Of a stretch of 64,000 nucleotides of DNA, positions 34,121 to 46,035 are shown piece by piece. This stretch comes from Doris montereyensis (Eukaryota; Mollusca; Gastropoda; Nudibranchia; Dorididae). A program made the translations under genes and the position numbers. Positions within the stretch are counted from its first letter, which is position 1, and each line of letters opens with the position of its first letter. A model generated the notes under the pieces. The model had not been told where the DNA came from. It saw nothing but the letters and a program-made list of their open reading frames with translations, and did not search any database. Location of the stretch: assembly GCA_037039925.1 (NCBI GenBank), contig JAXRKP010000033.1, positions 540,713 through 604,712 of the forward strand. The letters run 5' to 3'.

Positions 34121-35159
34121 ACAGCCATAGGTATCAATTTAATGTGAAAAAGTTTTCATGAAAGGTGATTTTGAATGAAAAGCAGGGTTACAAAGCAGCA
34201 TAAAAGTGATGCTTCGATGCTTCAATGCTTCAATGCTTCATTTTTAAAAGTAAACAAATGACTGACTTACATATCAACGATAATGAGCGCAAATTATTGA
34301 TATTCAATAATGAATAAACAAGTACATTGTTCCACTATTAGTATTATTCACTTTTGCCTTTCTACATTTTTGCATTTGATGAATGTCCCACCGATGAATG
34401 ATTCCATTTCAGATGCCGGGTAAATTGGTTTGGGTTATGGGTTCTTAGGTGAATTGGTTTGGGTTGCCAGGTGAACTGGTTTGGATTCCAAGGTTCCAAG
34501 ATTTGCTATAAAAAGTTTGGCAACTGCAAGCATGGCATGAACACATTTACTGTCGGAATCAAAACATTTTTAGCCCGTAAAAAATAACAATGTAGATTCA
34601 AAAGGCCTTTTTCAGCTTTCGTTTCCTTTACAAAAATACTCAAACTCTACATTGTTTCCGATTATTTGAATTCTTTAAAGCCGTTTAAAGACACATTTAG
34701 CCTACGCATGACATTTTCACTTCCAACATGAGATTTCTACTTATTACTACAACGCTTTCATTACCTGTGGTTGTTATTAAAATAATGTAGGAACTTAACT
34801 TAACTTAAAGGCTAGAGAAGCCACTATTTCCTTGAAAACAAAAGTTTCACAAATATTATTTATGTTTGACTCCCATTTTCAACCAGCCACAGATTCAAGT
34901 TGCTGTTTACCTTGACCTTTGCATACGTTAAAATTAAAAGGAAAACATGAATTGACAAAAAGTTATATACAATTTGCTGTTTGAACAAATTCTTACATGC
35001 ATTTCAAGATAGCCATTTTCATAAAGATCAGTCTTTGTTGTTTTTTTTATCTGGACACAAATTTCACATTTGTTGGAAGTTTGCATGGGTTTGATTCATT
35101 AGTATAACAAAATAACATATCATTATATTTACATATATATGTCGATAACAAAATCCCAT
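34121..35159. other. AT-rich DNA; no gene recognised
   Basis: Includes a small 'GGGTTNNNNGGTGAAYTGGTTTGG' triplication near 34420-34490. No exon or element is supported. Confidence 0.45.
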
Positions 35160-36260
35160 CATGATGCATAATAGCAGAAAAGTATATAGAAAAGCAAAAA
35201 GAGTTGCATTGTGTCTTCATTGACTTGGAAAAAAGCTTATGATAGAGTCTCGAGAGAGGAGATATGGCATTGTTTGAGAGAGGAGAGAATAACAGAGAAA
35301 TATGTGATCAAGTACCATGCACCATGCATGGAATCAAAATGGTGGTAAGAACAGCAGCAGGAATGTCAGATGCACTCCAGATTAAGGTGCCCTTCGCCTT
35401 TACTGTTGTCATGGACCAGTTTACATAGCAGTAGCAGATTAGACAGGGGAGCCTCTGGAAAATGGTGTTTACTGGTGACGTAATTCTGATGAGTGACTCA
35501 AAGTAAAAGGCAGGAGTTGAGTAAGAAAAGTGTAGAAAAGCTCTTGAAGTAAGAGACATGAGAGTGAGTCTGACAAAGACAGAACATGTAATCAGAGTGA
35601 GTCAGCAGACAGTGAGACCACCGATAGAAACACAAGATCAGGTCGTCCTGAAACCACTGCTGAGTTTAAGAACATAGGATCCACGATACAAGAAGATGGA
35701 TACTCTGAGTTAGAAGTGAAGAAGAGAAGTAAGTCAAGCAGGGTGGGACAGCTGGAGAAAGGTCACCGGCATATTGCGCCATAGAAAGGTTATGGGCATA
35801 TTGTGCCATAGAAAGGTCACAGGCATATTGTGCCATAGAAAGGTCACAGGTATATTGTGCCATAGAAAGGTCATGGGCATATTGTGTCATAGAAAGGTCA
35901 CAGGCATATTGTGCCATAGAAAGGTTCCAAACAAGGTCAAAGGGGTGGTGTATAAAACAGTGGTAAGACCAGCTATACTGTATGGACTGGAAACAGTGCC
36001 ACTGACCGAGAAGCCGAAAAGGAATTTGGGAGATGGCAAAGATGCTGAGTTGCACTTTTGGACTAAACAAGGAAAGACAAAGAAAGAAATAACATCATCC
36101 ACAGAAACCTAGAGGTGGAACTAATATCATCGAATATATGTGAATATAGACTACAATGGTTTGGACACATGAAGTGCCAAGCAAAAGAAAAGAGGAAGAC
36201 CAAAACAGAGATGGATAGTTCAATAGTTGCATGTAATAATATACTGATATGAGAGAAATC
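35160..36260 (+). mobile_element. Degenerate non-LTR retrotransposon (RT C-terminal half)
   Basis: HCVFIDLEKAYDRVSREEIW near 35210, FKNIGSTIQEDGYSELEVKK near 35665, and KGVVYKTVVRPAILYGLETV near 35940, then KRGRPKQRW near 36195. These are the characteristic blocks of RTE/CR1-like ORF2. Frames shift repeatedly. A 27-30-bp minisatellite has expanded inside it at 35767-35930. Confidence 0.8.
35767..35930 (+). repeat. 27-30-bp minisatellite inside the LINE
   Basis: Six copies of CATAGAAAGGTCACAGGCAT then ATTGTGC sit between conserved RT-protein blocks, so the repeat expanded after insertion of the element. Confidence 0.9.
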
Positions 36261-36327
36261 AAAGTGAATGAAAAGAAAAGCATTCGTTCTGGCAAAACTA
36301 AAAGAAGAACAAGGAGAAGATAAGAAG

Positions 36328-36556
36328 AAGAAGAAGAAGAAGGAGGAGGAGGAGGAGGAGGAGGAGGAGGAGGAGGAGGAGGAGGAAGAAGAAGAAGAAG
36401 AAGAAGAAGAAGAAGAAGAAGAAGAAGAAGAAGAAGAAGAAGAAGAAGAAGAAGAAGAAGAAGAAGAAGAAGAAGAAGAAGAAGAAGAAGAAGAAGAAGA
36501 AGAAGAAGAAGAAGAAGAAGAAGAAGAAGAAGAAGAAGAAGAAGAAGAAGAAGAAG
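36328..36556 (+). repeat. (GAG)n/(GAA)n triplet microsatellite
   Basis: AAG/GAG triplets run about 230 bp just downstream of the LINE's 3' end. Poly-Glu and poly-Leu frames are artefacts. Confidence 0.95.
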
Positions 36557-36899
36557 GTGATACAATTACCCTGAATGCAATAACAAGAGAAAGACGAAGT
36601 CAAGAGAAGAAAGAAAATTCCTTAAATTTCTCTACAGGTAAAAGAATAGAAACAAAATGTCAGTCCGACCAGTCTACTCGTTAGTTTCTAGTTTGTCTGG
36701 AGACAATGTTTTGCATGTTGTGAGTAGAAGAAATTTGGTGACATTTGACACACTATTAGACATTTGACTTGTAATGGGACCAGAAGCAATATCAGACTGA
36801 AAACTTGCATTATTTGTAGATTGCTGATAATATAAAATGAAAAGGAATAACAACATTTTCTTCTCAATGTCTTTGTGCATACAATCACTGCTCTCTCTT

Positions 36900-37030
36900 C
36901 TTGTGTGTGTGTGTGTGTGTGTGAGTGTGTGTGTGTGTGTGCTACACCCCCCCCCCACCTCCCAGTCTCTCCCTATTTCCTCCTCTCTACTCTGCCTGTC
37001 TGTCTGTCTGTCTCTTTCTCTCTCTCTTTG
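36900..37030 (+). repeat. (TG)n and CT-rich low complexity
   Basis: TG run 36903-36941, a C run, then CTGTCTGTCT/CTCTCT repeats. Not coding. Confidence 0.9.
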
Positions 37031-38555
37031 AGTATATAGTATGATATCAATATAGTGCCCTTCTCATGACAGTACCTTCTGTTTAGAGACCAGATCCCAA
37101 TAACAAATAGATTATTTAAGTGCAGTTTCATTGTAAGTAAATTCATGTTTCTATATTAAACTGAAATGTATTTTTATCCGTTCAAACATTCAGATTAGAG
37201 GTTCAAATGATACAATGAAAGCTCAAATGTGACATTGTCAAAATGATGTGCAAATGCAAGCTCAAATTATGAAAGAGAATTCTGTAATGGGTTGCCATCA
37301 CTTGCAAGTTTAAATGTGAATTTTGCCACTCCAAATAGGACACCAATTCAACATCAAATGTGATATATTAAATTCAAATGATGATCAGAGAAATAGACGT
37401 GGTTTCCAGTTTTATATAGTTACACAACTACAGCAGCGTGGAATAAAATAAAAAAATCATATCATGTTTATTTACAATTGTTTCAGTTTACTTTTCTCTT
37501 ATGACACACAGGAGAAAGTGCAGGCAGCCTTTAGAGCTATGCAAGCCTACATAACCTTTTGTCACCTTTTGGCATGGTTTGGAAGGCAAGATATTTTGAT
37601 GTAAATGTCAAGTTAAGACCTTGATTGCTTCGATGTTGTTAAAATTTAATAATCCTTGTTATTGTTATTATAAATACAACAAATTTGACCCGATAGTCAC
37701 ACAACTTTCACATATGATTTGAATTTGCTTTGTCACATTTGCATTTTTATTTGTTCGCATTTGAAATTTCAATTCTATCTTTTTTCTTTTAATTTTTACA
37801 GTTTGCTTATAAATGTCATATTTGTTCTGAAAATGTTCAATTTGATCTTCCCATGTTCTATTTCACTTACTAAGTCTCTTTTGAGCCCACTATATTATCA
37901 TCTGATCAGGAAAAAATTATAAATAGAACAAAATACATTTCATTGATTTAAATATACTCGTTTCTTTTCTTATTCCCCGGTTATTTCCTTTGATTTGTGT
38001 CCACATTAAACAAAAACGATAATGACAAGGAGAATGCAGTTAAGAAGCATGCAAGTCGTTGAAAATGATTTCTCCAAACAGGAATGTCTCAATTTCCCAT
38101 AGAAAAGTGGAAGTAGAAAAATGAAACAACCCACATGGCTACTGACAAAAAAAAGAAAAAAAGAAATGAAAAGAAAAAGAAATTTTCATTTTGTAGAAAA
38201 AGAAATCCTTGGAGTAGAGCACCAAATAAATTGAAGGAAAAGATTACAACACTGGCAAAGTGGCACAACGATCTTAAGAGTGTAAACATTGTGAATTTCA
38301 AAATAACATTGTGAGAGAAATAAAGCATATTGTGTACGTCTTGATTTTAGTGTATAAATAAAAACATACATTGCAAATTGCATTTTGTCAAAAGGATATA
38401 TTTACAATTGATATGTTTGACTTAGAATACTGCGATTCTTTCTCATCCAATGAAAAAACATCTCCCTGTGGCAGCCGCCATTGTTTGTATTACATTTAAA
38501 TTTCAGAGCTGTCACGCTGATGGTCTGATCTTTGCTGTACCCCAGGCCTGGGAGA
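37031..38555. other. AT-rich DNA; no supported gene
   Basis: Words such as CAAATGTGA and TTCAAATG recur loosely around 37200-37400. A splice-like CACACAG at 37511 precedes a short open segment (EKVQAAFRAMQAYI...) that has no recognisable homology. Confidence 0.4.
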
Positions 38556-38557
38556 TA

Positions 38558-39250
38558 CAGTGGAACCTCTCTAATCCGAAAATGTCGGTGGATTGTAAAA
38601 ATTGTCCCGATGAGCTGGGTTTGCCGATTTCCCGGGAACCTAGGGATTTTGGTTTTCCATCAGCAGTTTGAGGCACCTAAGCCCCTTCTGCGAGTGGTAA
38701 AATACAGAATTAAACGAACAAGTAGCCACAGGACCAGTTAATCAAAACAAACATGGCATTGAACTGTGATGTCATTCAAAGTCAAGCTACGTTGGATGGT
38801 AGACATGTAATCAAGAATGCATGTCCATCCTTGTGATTGACAGGTTAGCAGGCAATACAAGACTGTTGCAGTGCACTAGTCTGTCTGCTTTCTAAGCACC
38901 ACCCTGTGTCAACACCGTATTGCATTGTTAGGTGGATGAGAAGGGTCTGGCTTGATGCCTGATTTACAGTGATTTTACACCTTCGTAATGGATGTCTGAC
39001 TTATGGTCGTCATGAACTGACACTTGCAACATCGTGTACATATCATGAAATGTATAACACGTGTAGCACTAATCCAGGTGTAATAAATGACGATTTACTA
39101 ACTTGGAGAAACTAAACTTGGATAACACAAATGAGTGTTGGAATTAATAGTTATGGGGTGAATGGTGATGATAATCAATGTAAGCTCGCCAAAATTGTCT
39201 AGATTAGCCGGGGACCAATCCCGTGTTTCCCGATTAGAGTGATTCCACTA
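38558..39250. mobile_element. 693-bp pogo/Tigger-like TIR element, TA-flanked
   Basis: The left end CAGTGGAACCTCTCTAATCC and the right end CGATTAGAGTGATTCCACTA are inverted complements over about 20 bp with few mismatches. TA flanks both ends (38556-38557 and 39251-39252). The CAGTGGAACCTCT-type terminus resembles Tigger/pogo ends. No transposase remains. Confidence 0.75.
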
Positions 39251-39252
39251 TA

Positions 39253-40770
39253 CCAATAACATGAGATAATCTTGTGATTTCACTGTACTGATAACAGGAG
39301 ATAATCTTGTGATTCTACAAGGCAATGTTTGAATTGAAAATCTGCCGTCAAAAAATACGCCCCACTAAATCCGCTGTCACTAAATCCATCCTTCATAGGC
39401 GAAAGCAAAAGTAGAAGGAACAGGAAATGTAAAGTTTTCTGTTTAAAAATGTTCCAAGTTCAAACTTCCAGGCACAACAATTCACTCAAATGCCAAGAAC
39501 TGAAGATGACAGATGTTCCGTTTGGATTTGGTTTATGTGTAAAATAACTTGAATTAAATTGTGTAGAATTATTAAAATTAAGTTCATTAAGTTTAAGGAC
39601 GTATACAGGACTTATTGGTTGATATTTACATTCATTTAAGTAAATGTCAAACTATTTTATGAGTGTTAATGTTCACATGATATGTCTTTGTAAGAATAAA
39701 ACTGGAGGCCGTTAATTAGGGCAGCTGTTTTGAGCACAACTCTGTTTCCCAACACAAACAATGAAAGTGTCAGCATTTTTCTCTATCCATACAAAAAACT
39801 ACTCTCCCATCAATGAAAACAAGAAAGTCACCACTGCCTTCAATCTGGATGATGACAAATGACCTGATCACTTCTTTCAATTGTCTTTCTATTTCTAGTC
39901 TCTACTTTCTCATTCAATAAATTCATCTCATCACTTTTTCCAATTGTCTTTATATTCTCTTCTTTCTCATTCAATAAATTCAGTCATTCTAGATTCATGC
40001 AAGTTCATTTGTGGAATAACTGAACCGATAGACAAAGATACTGACTGATAGACAAAAACATTGACAGACCAGATACTGACAGACAAGATAATGACAGTGA
40101 CATAAGATACGGCCACCTGACAGACAAGATAAGGATACCTGACCAGATGATGACAACCAAAGCACACATTTGACAAAGCCATGTGAAGCATTCCATTTAT
40201 AATAGTAATGGTATAAGTATCAACAGTCATTTTACATTTAGCATATTGTAAAAATTTCATTGGATTTGAAACTTGCATAGATTAAACGGCCAGCCAATAA
40301 AATCCAACCTTTTATTTTTTACTTTTTCTAATTTCTGTTTGTTGGGTAACAATATATACGACAGCAATCATAAAAACAGGAAATTATTCTTCGAGTTTGT
40401 CTTGTTTAGTTTTTCAAAGCTTTCAGCTAGGCACTGGCTTGGTATCAATGCAAGAGGAAAAATTAAATTTCATGTATAGAAAATAAATAACATGAAGGAT
40501 TGCAAAATATTACAAAATGATCTGAACACGCTGCAACTGTAAGAATTGGAGAGAAAGTGGAGAGTGGCGTTCTATCCAGTTAAATGTCAGGCACTAAAAA
40601 AATGTGAAAAAAGTAGAAATAGACAACTCAGATTATTACATACATAACCAAAAACTACAAATAACCGGCAGTGCAAAATACATATGAGTTACAATAGACA
40701 CTAAATTGCAATGGAAATAACAACATAGAGCCCTATGCAGAAAAGCAAATGCATTTTGGCCTTTCTTAGA
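39253..40770. other. AT-rich DNA; no gene recognised
   Basis: A CTCATTCAATAAATTCA word is duplicated at 39910 and 39968. A GACAGA/GATA-rich stretch lies at 40020-40140. No exon is supported. Confidence 0.45.
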
Positions 40771-41275
40771 AGAAACCTTTACAACTGTCTTCAAATTATA
40801 AAGAGAAGTGCTACAAGGCTTTAGTAAAACCAGTCTTAGATTATGGTAGCTGTGTCTGGGACTCAAACTAACAGATCTACATACATGAAATTGAGAAAGT
40901 ACAAAAGAATGCAGCCTGCTTTGCAACTAATAACTATACATACACTGAAGGAAATATCAAAACCAACATGAACCAATCACAATGGATACCTTTAGAAGAA
41001 CATAGAGCCAGAAATAAAATAAATAAATGGCCAACTGTTTATTCCATTAGATCAGCTTTAACTTAATACAAGAACAACTAGATCAGGATGTCAAACATAC
41101 ATGCTTCCATCTTCAAACATTGATTGTTACCTGCATTCATTTTTACCCTTGTGCAGTAAGGCTGTGGAATGGACTGCCAACAAAAATAAATTCAGTAATT
41201 GTACTGAAGACTTTAAGCACAAAATTACATACATCACTTTAAAGCCAAAATCGAATTACAATTTTTTGGGTTGAA
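40771..41275 (+). mobile_element. LINE ORF2 C-terminal fragment
   Basis: The translation ALVKPVLDYGSCVWDSN, then EIEKVQKNAACFATNNYTY, NQSQWIPLEEHRARNK and LCSKAVEWTANKN-type blocks near 41155, matches the region after the RT domain of CR1-like elements. It contains an in-frame stop and is truncated. Confidence 0.8.
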
Positions 41276-42500
41276 TCTGCGCTCAAGAATTGAGTTGGTC
41301 AGTTATTATAAAGAAGATGAAGAAGAAGAAAAATGAAGCAGAAAGAAAAATTTCTTGACACACATCCAGTCATTAACAATAGGTCAACATATTTTGAATT
41401 CATGCTTCTAGTTGATGTTTCATTCTTTTCCTTTCACAAGAAGTAACATAAGAATTGAATTTTGATTCAAACTTACATAATTTGAGAAAGTTCACTACAT
41501 TTTCAAAAGTAAAACTTAAATAGGAAGACAAAAAAGTACTCACAATGCTTGCTTCCCCTCCCCCCCCTCCCCCCCTTTGTTTTCTCTCCCATACCCCTTT
41601 TTCGACACCTAAAGCGCTAGGGGTCTGGTCGATGTTTTCTCTGCTTACAAGTACAGCAATAATGAAGCAAAACTACAGGACCAGGTACCATAACACTAAA
41701 GGGAGATTAGAGATACATTGTACCATAACAATCTATAAATAGGAAGACTAAAACTAAAAGACAAAACTGCACTTGTCTAGTTATTAATCAGAAAATATTA
41801 TCAATAAGAACACAATTTGTCACACAATTAAAGTGCTACAGTACACAGTCTTGTACAAAAAAGACGCTATCACAAGAGTTTATCCTCAAACACGAAAGTT
41901 TTCATTAAAAAATTCTTCTGTGTGATGTGAAGGATAAAATGCTGCCTCAAGAGTTTGACATTAACAACTGTAGAAAAGGCCATGCTGCACACAGGAACAA
42001 GGAGAAATATGATGGACTGGAACTCCTATGGCACAGAAATTAAAGCGGGTAGCTAGTCACATACAAGCTGAGAGGCTGGGGCCGTCCGTCAAAGCTTTTA
42101 GATCTACAGATACTTTCTTTCATAAACGTCTAAAATCTACTAGCCTAATACTGGAACTACCTGCAAAAACACAAGTCTTTTCTGTCCTGTAACAATCATA
42201 AATGCAACAACAAAATTTAAAGACACCAATAGGAAACATAAAAAAACCCTGCTTGCTCACATAAATCAGAACATTCTTTTAAAGAAAACCGATTAGTTGG
42301 CAGGGTGGCTCCCGATTTGAATAGATATGAATGACAGTGACAGGCACTGGCGGTAAGTCTGGCAGCAATGAAAGAACTGTCATACCATTTATCACTCCAA
42401 TTCAATATTTTGACAAGAGCTGTTTGCTGTCTCGAATATTTTCATCTTTGGATTTCCAGCATACAAATTTTCCTGTTGTCTCTAATTCTCACAATTCTTT
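41276..42500. other. No gene recognised
   Basis: AT-rich unique DNA with a C/T run at 41552-41578. No element or exon is supported. Confidence 0.4.
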
Positions 42501-42501
42501 A

Positions 42502-43175
42502 TCTGTTAACATCACATTTTGTTTCTCTTTCCTTCCTTGAAGGACATCTTACACATTTTGTTTCTCTTTCCTACCTTGAAGGACATCTTACACATTTTGT
42601 TTCTCTTTCCTACCTTGAAGGACATCTTACACATTTTGTTTCTCTTTCCTACCTTGAAGGACATCTTACACATTTTGTTTCTCTTTCCTACCTTGAAGGA
42701 CATCTTACACATTTTGTTTCTCTTTCCTACCTTGAAGGACGTCTTACACATTTTGTTTCTTTTTCCTACTTTGAAGGACATCTTACACATTTTGTTTCTC
42801 TTTCCTACCTTGAAGGACATCTTACACATTTTGTTTCTCTTTCCTACCTTGAAGGACATCTTACACATTTTGTTTCTCTTTCCTACCTTGAAGGACAGCT
42901 TACACATTTTGTTTCTCTTTCCTACCTTGAAGGACATCTTACACATTTTGTTTCTCTTTCCTACCTTGAAGGACATATTACACATTTTGTTTCTCTTTCC
43001 TACCTTGAAGGACATCTTACACATTTGTTTCTCTTTCCTACCTTGAAGGACATCTTACACATTTTGTTTCTCTTTCCTACCTTGAGGGACATATTACACA
43101 TTTTGTTTCTCTTTCCTACCTTGAAGGACATATTACACATTTTGTTTCTCTTTCCTACCTTGAAGGACATCTTAC
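42502..43175 (+). repeat. 39-bp minisatellite, ~17 copies
   Basis: The unit is TCTTACACATTTTGTTTCTC then TTTCCTACCTTGAAGGACA. 39 bp is 13 codons, so open frames (HFVSLSYLEGHLT repeats) run in both strands. Copies are almost identical, with a one-base deletion near 43024 that switches frame. It lies just beyond the 3' end of the NHS-like gene. Confidence 0.95.
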
Positions 43176-43389
43176 ATATTTTCTGACAACTTTTCAAACC
43201 CACCCACTGTATGGGCTATCAGTGTCTTCTATCATCACAGTTACAGGGATAGTTGGATTTTACCACATACACTGTTTGTCTACAGTTCCCAATATCAATG
43301 CACAGAATAAAGATTAAAAAAAAAAAAAAAGAAGAAATATCCCAAATTATCGACAAAACATGGCAGCTTGGAATACATAAATGAATAGA

Positions 43390-43560
43390 AAATGACATAT
43401 AACAAATCAACTCATAACAAATTGAAAACAAGTTCTACAGTTCATAACACATTCATAACAAATTGATAACAAATTCTAAAATTCATAACACATTCATAAC
43501 AAATTGATAACAAGTTCTACAATTCATAACACAATAACACATTCATAACAAATTCAAAAT
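43390..43560 (-). repeat. Short AT-rich tandem repeat (TTCATAACAAATTGATAACA)
   Basis: About five imperfect copies of TTCATAACAAATTGATAACA and AGTTCTACAATTCATAACAC. Possibly within the 3' UTR of the NHS-like gene. Confidence 0.75.
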
Positions 43561-43576
43561 GAATTCACAACATGGC

Positions 43577-46035
43577 TTAACCGTCACCCTTTGATCCACC
43601 AATAGACTTGATGGTTGTTTTTAGGCTTCCTAGAAAGCCACTTTTTCGTGTGACCCTTTCCGTTCACTGGAAACCGATCTCCGTTGTCCTGGTGACCGTG
43701 AGTTCATTTTACGACCCATGAGAAGACGATTGTCAGACAGTAATGTGTTATTTGAATCACTTTTAATCAAAGTTTGGATAGAGGTGATAGAGGAGGGCGC
43801 AGCGATTCACTGGAAGCTCGAAGATCCTCTCCGCTTTCAAAAATTGGATCAAACCTGATGTATGAAGAAGGCTGAGGTTTCTGTTTGGTCTTGTCCTTAT
43901 GTCCCTTTGATGAACGTCGAAACTCCACCGGCGATTCGTTCACAACTGGGTTGGAATGATCGGCTTTAACAGCCAGCTTCTTTCTAGCGTGAACCGTTTC
44001 CGCAACTTTCTGAGGGCATTGCTTACCTTTGTCATCATATTCTTTTAGCTGATCAACATCTGTGATGCCCATGCGACGGAAATCACGAGTGCTCCCAGTT
44101 TTGCCAGTCCAAAGGTTACAAGAATCCATTCTATGATCGGATATGACGATGTCCTCCTCATTAGTCGCCAAACGATACGAGCTGTTTCTGGCGGCCCAGT
44201 TGCCAGAACATTGGCCTGGGCATTCTGCATGGCACATCTGTAGGAGTCTGCTCTGTTGATGGCGTCGTCGTTAACCAGAGGGAAGGGGAGGATAACGATT
44301 TATTTAAAAGAGGGCGATTTTTGTTTGTTGTGCTCGATGATTCTGTAGATAAAGAAGATGAAGCGGCCTTTGTGCGTGCTTTGTTCATTTGGGCCAGAAT
44401 ATTTCAGCGCATGTTTCGGTTTTCTCTCTTTGGAATCAAATTCACATTTTCATTGCCATCTGATGTCAAGGCTATTCGATATGAGTCAGATCTACCAGCC
44501 GAACTGTTGGAGTTGAGAGACTCGGCTGAATTCCCTCGCATAAGCTCAGGATGGTCTTTGCCAAAGTTTGATTTTGGCTTGGGAATAAGATGGCTGCCAG
44601 ATGACACAGAGAGTTGTGAGTTTAAAGACTCACTGGATTGACTTGATGAGCCAGAGCTAAAAGCTTGAATCTTTCCGTCTCCTGTTTTGTTAAGATTCTG
44701 TCTGGGCATGTTATAAGATGAATTATCTGGCAACATTGCTTGCTTTATTTGAGTCTTTGGAGCGCGCAGCACGATCGGCTTTTGCTGTTCTTCTGGGCAC
44801 ACTTGTCGTTGTCTTAAGAGGATGAAGCCAAATTATCTGAATAGGCATGCATTTTGGAATGGGTGCCAGGCAAATAGGAATTTGTGGCATTTGACTCATT
44901 GAGGGCAGACGGAGATCCAAAACCACTGTCTGCAGGACTCATCAAGGTGGAGCCACTTTTCTTTCTTTGGCCATTGTCATGACAATCCCAACACGGTTCT
45001 ACTGCAGACACTGGACTGCTCCTCCGTCTTTCTGACCTCTGAGACTTAGCATGTAACCCCCTGGAGGTCTCGTATCCATTTTGACTGGAGCAACAGACCA
45101 GGACTGGTTGTACTGGAAGGAGTTTGCTGTGGAAGATACTGCTCTCTTGGCAGGAAATGCATTGCTGCCAGCGTTGTTTTCTGATAACCTCGCTGTTTGA
45201 TCTACACCATCGACCTCTGGGAAAGAAAAATATGGCAAAAATGTGTTTTTTGGTTTGTCTTCCACGGCGTTGATCATTGTTGTCACTAGAAGATTCACTG
45301 CTGTTACTGTATCCATATGCTCGAGTTGTTCCAACACCCCTCCCCTTTGATGGAAGCTGGATAACTCTATTGTTTTGAGCTGAATCGCTGCTGCTAATAC
45401 TGAATTTCTGTGAGCTAGGGATGAAATTTGCTGATTTAAATCCCTGTGTTGTTATAGACTCATTTTCTTCATGTGCCAAAGGAGGTGGGGGCAAAGCGGG
45501 GGACAACTGTGAGTCTTCAAATGAGGCTGACAAAGGTGACGGTAAATCTACCAACAAAGGCGGAGGTGGCGGTGGTAAATCATTCTTGTTCAAGGTGATA
45601 TTTGGCTTATGCGGGGGTGGAGTTGGGGGTGGAGGACTTGAATTTTGTCTCAGCTAACGGAGAGGATAAATCGTTTACCGGTGTGTGTGTAATGACTTTG
45701 TGTGTCTGAGCGGGTGTTGCCAATGGGGTGGGGTTAGGCGTGTTATCCGTATCCCAGTTTAAGGATAATGTGGATCCAGATGGCGTTGAATCGTCCAAAG
45801 AGACATGAGTTAAGCTAGAGTTGTCGATGTCTGACAAGGCAATGGTGCTGTTGCTACCTAACGTTGTTTCAGATTTGTCAAACATTTCCAAGGGTGCTGA
45901 CGACGTGATGCCAAAGAAACTGTCACGAGACATTTGTGATGGGGAAGGTGATGGAAGGGAAGTGAAACATCCATTTGTGTAGATTTCTGACTTGCTCATG
46001 TTGACGTTGGGAGATGAATGATTCTGGCCAGCAAC
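43577..46035 (-). CDS. NHS: NHS-like exon G (terminal exon), frame-broken
   Basis: Acceptor CTTTGAACAG at 46036; starts VAGQNHSSPNVNMSKSEIY. It contains NDLPPPPPPLLVDLPSPL, SPADSGFGSPSALNE, RRSSPVSAVE and GRSDSYRIAL. It ends SGFLGSLKTTIKSIGGSKGD-G-stop at 43577. Conserved-looking, Ser/Pro-rich sequence hops frame near 45645 (A-run), 45270, 45040, 44818, 44280, 44190, 43780 and 43640, and a TGA interrupts one frame at about 44401. No credible introns fit these changes. Either the assembly has indels or the exon is decaying. Confidence 0.65.

Noticed and set aside
36095..36684. Poly-Glu / poly-Leu frames
   Set aside because: GAA/GAG triplet microsatellite beyond a LINE 3' end.
37512..37605. 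Candidate final MBTPS2 exon (EKVQAAFRAMQAY... to a stop)
   Set aside because: Acceptor-like site and phase fit, but the translation lacks the hydrophobic final segment typical of the protease.
42368..43186. 272-residue frame of HFVSLSYLEGHLT repeats as a membrane protein
   Set aside because: 39-bp minisatellite. The frame is broken by a one-base deletion and has no unique flanking coding region.
44321..45657. + strand frames over the NHS exons as separate genes
   Set aside because: They are antisense shadows of the Ser/Pro-rich coding sequence, with no splice support on the + strand.
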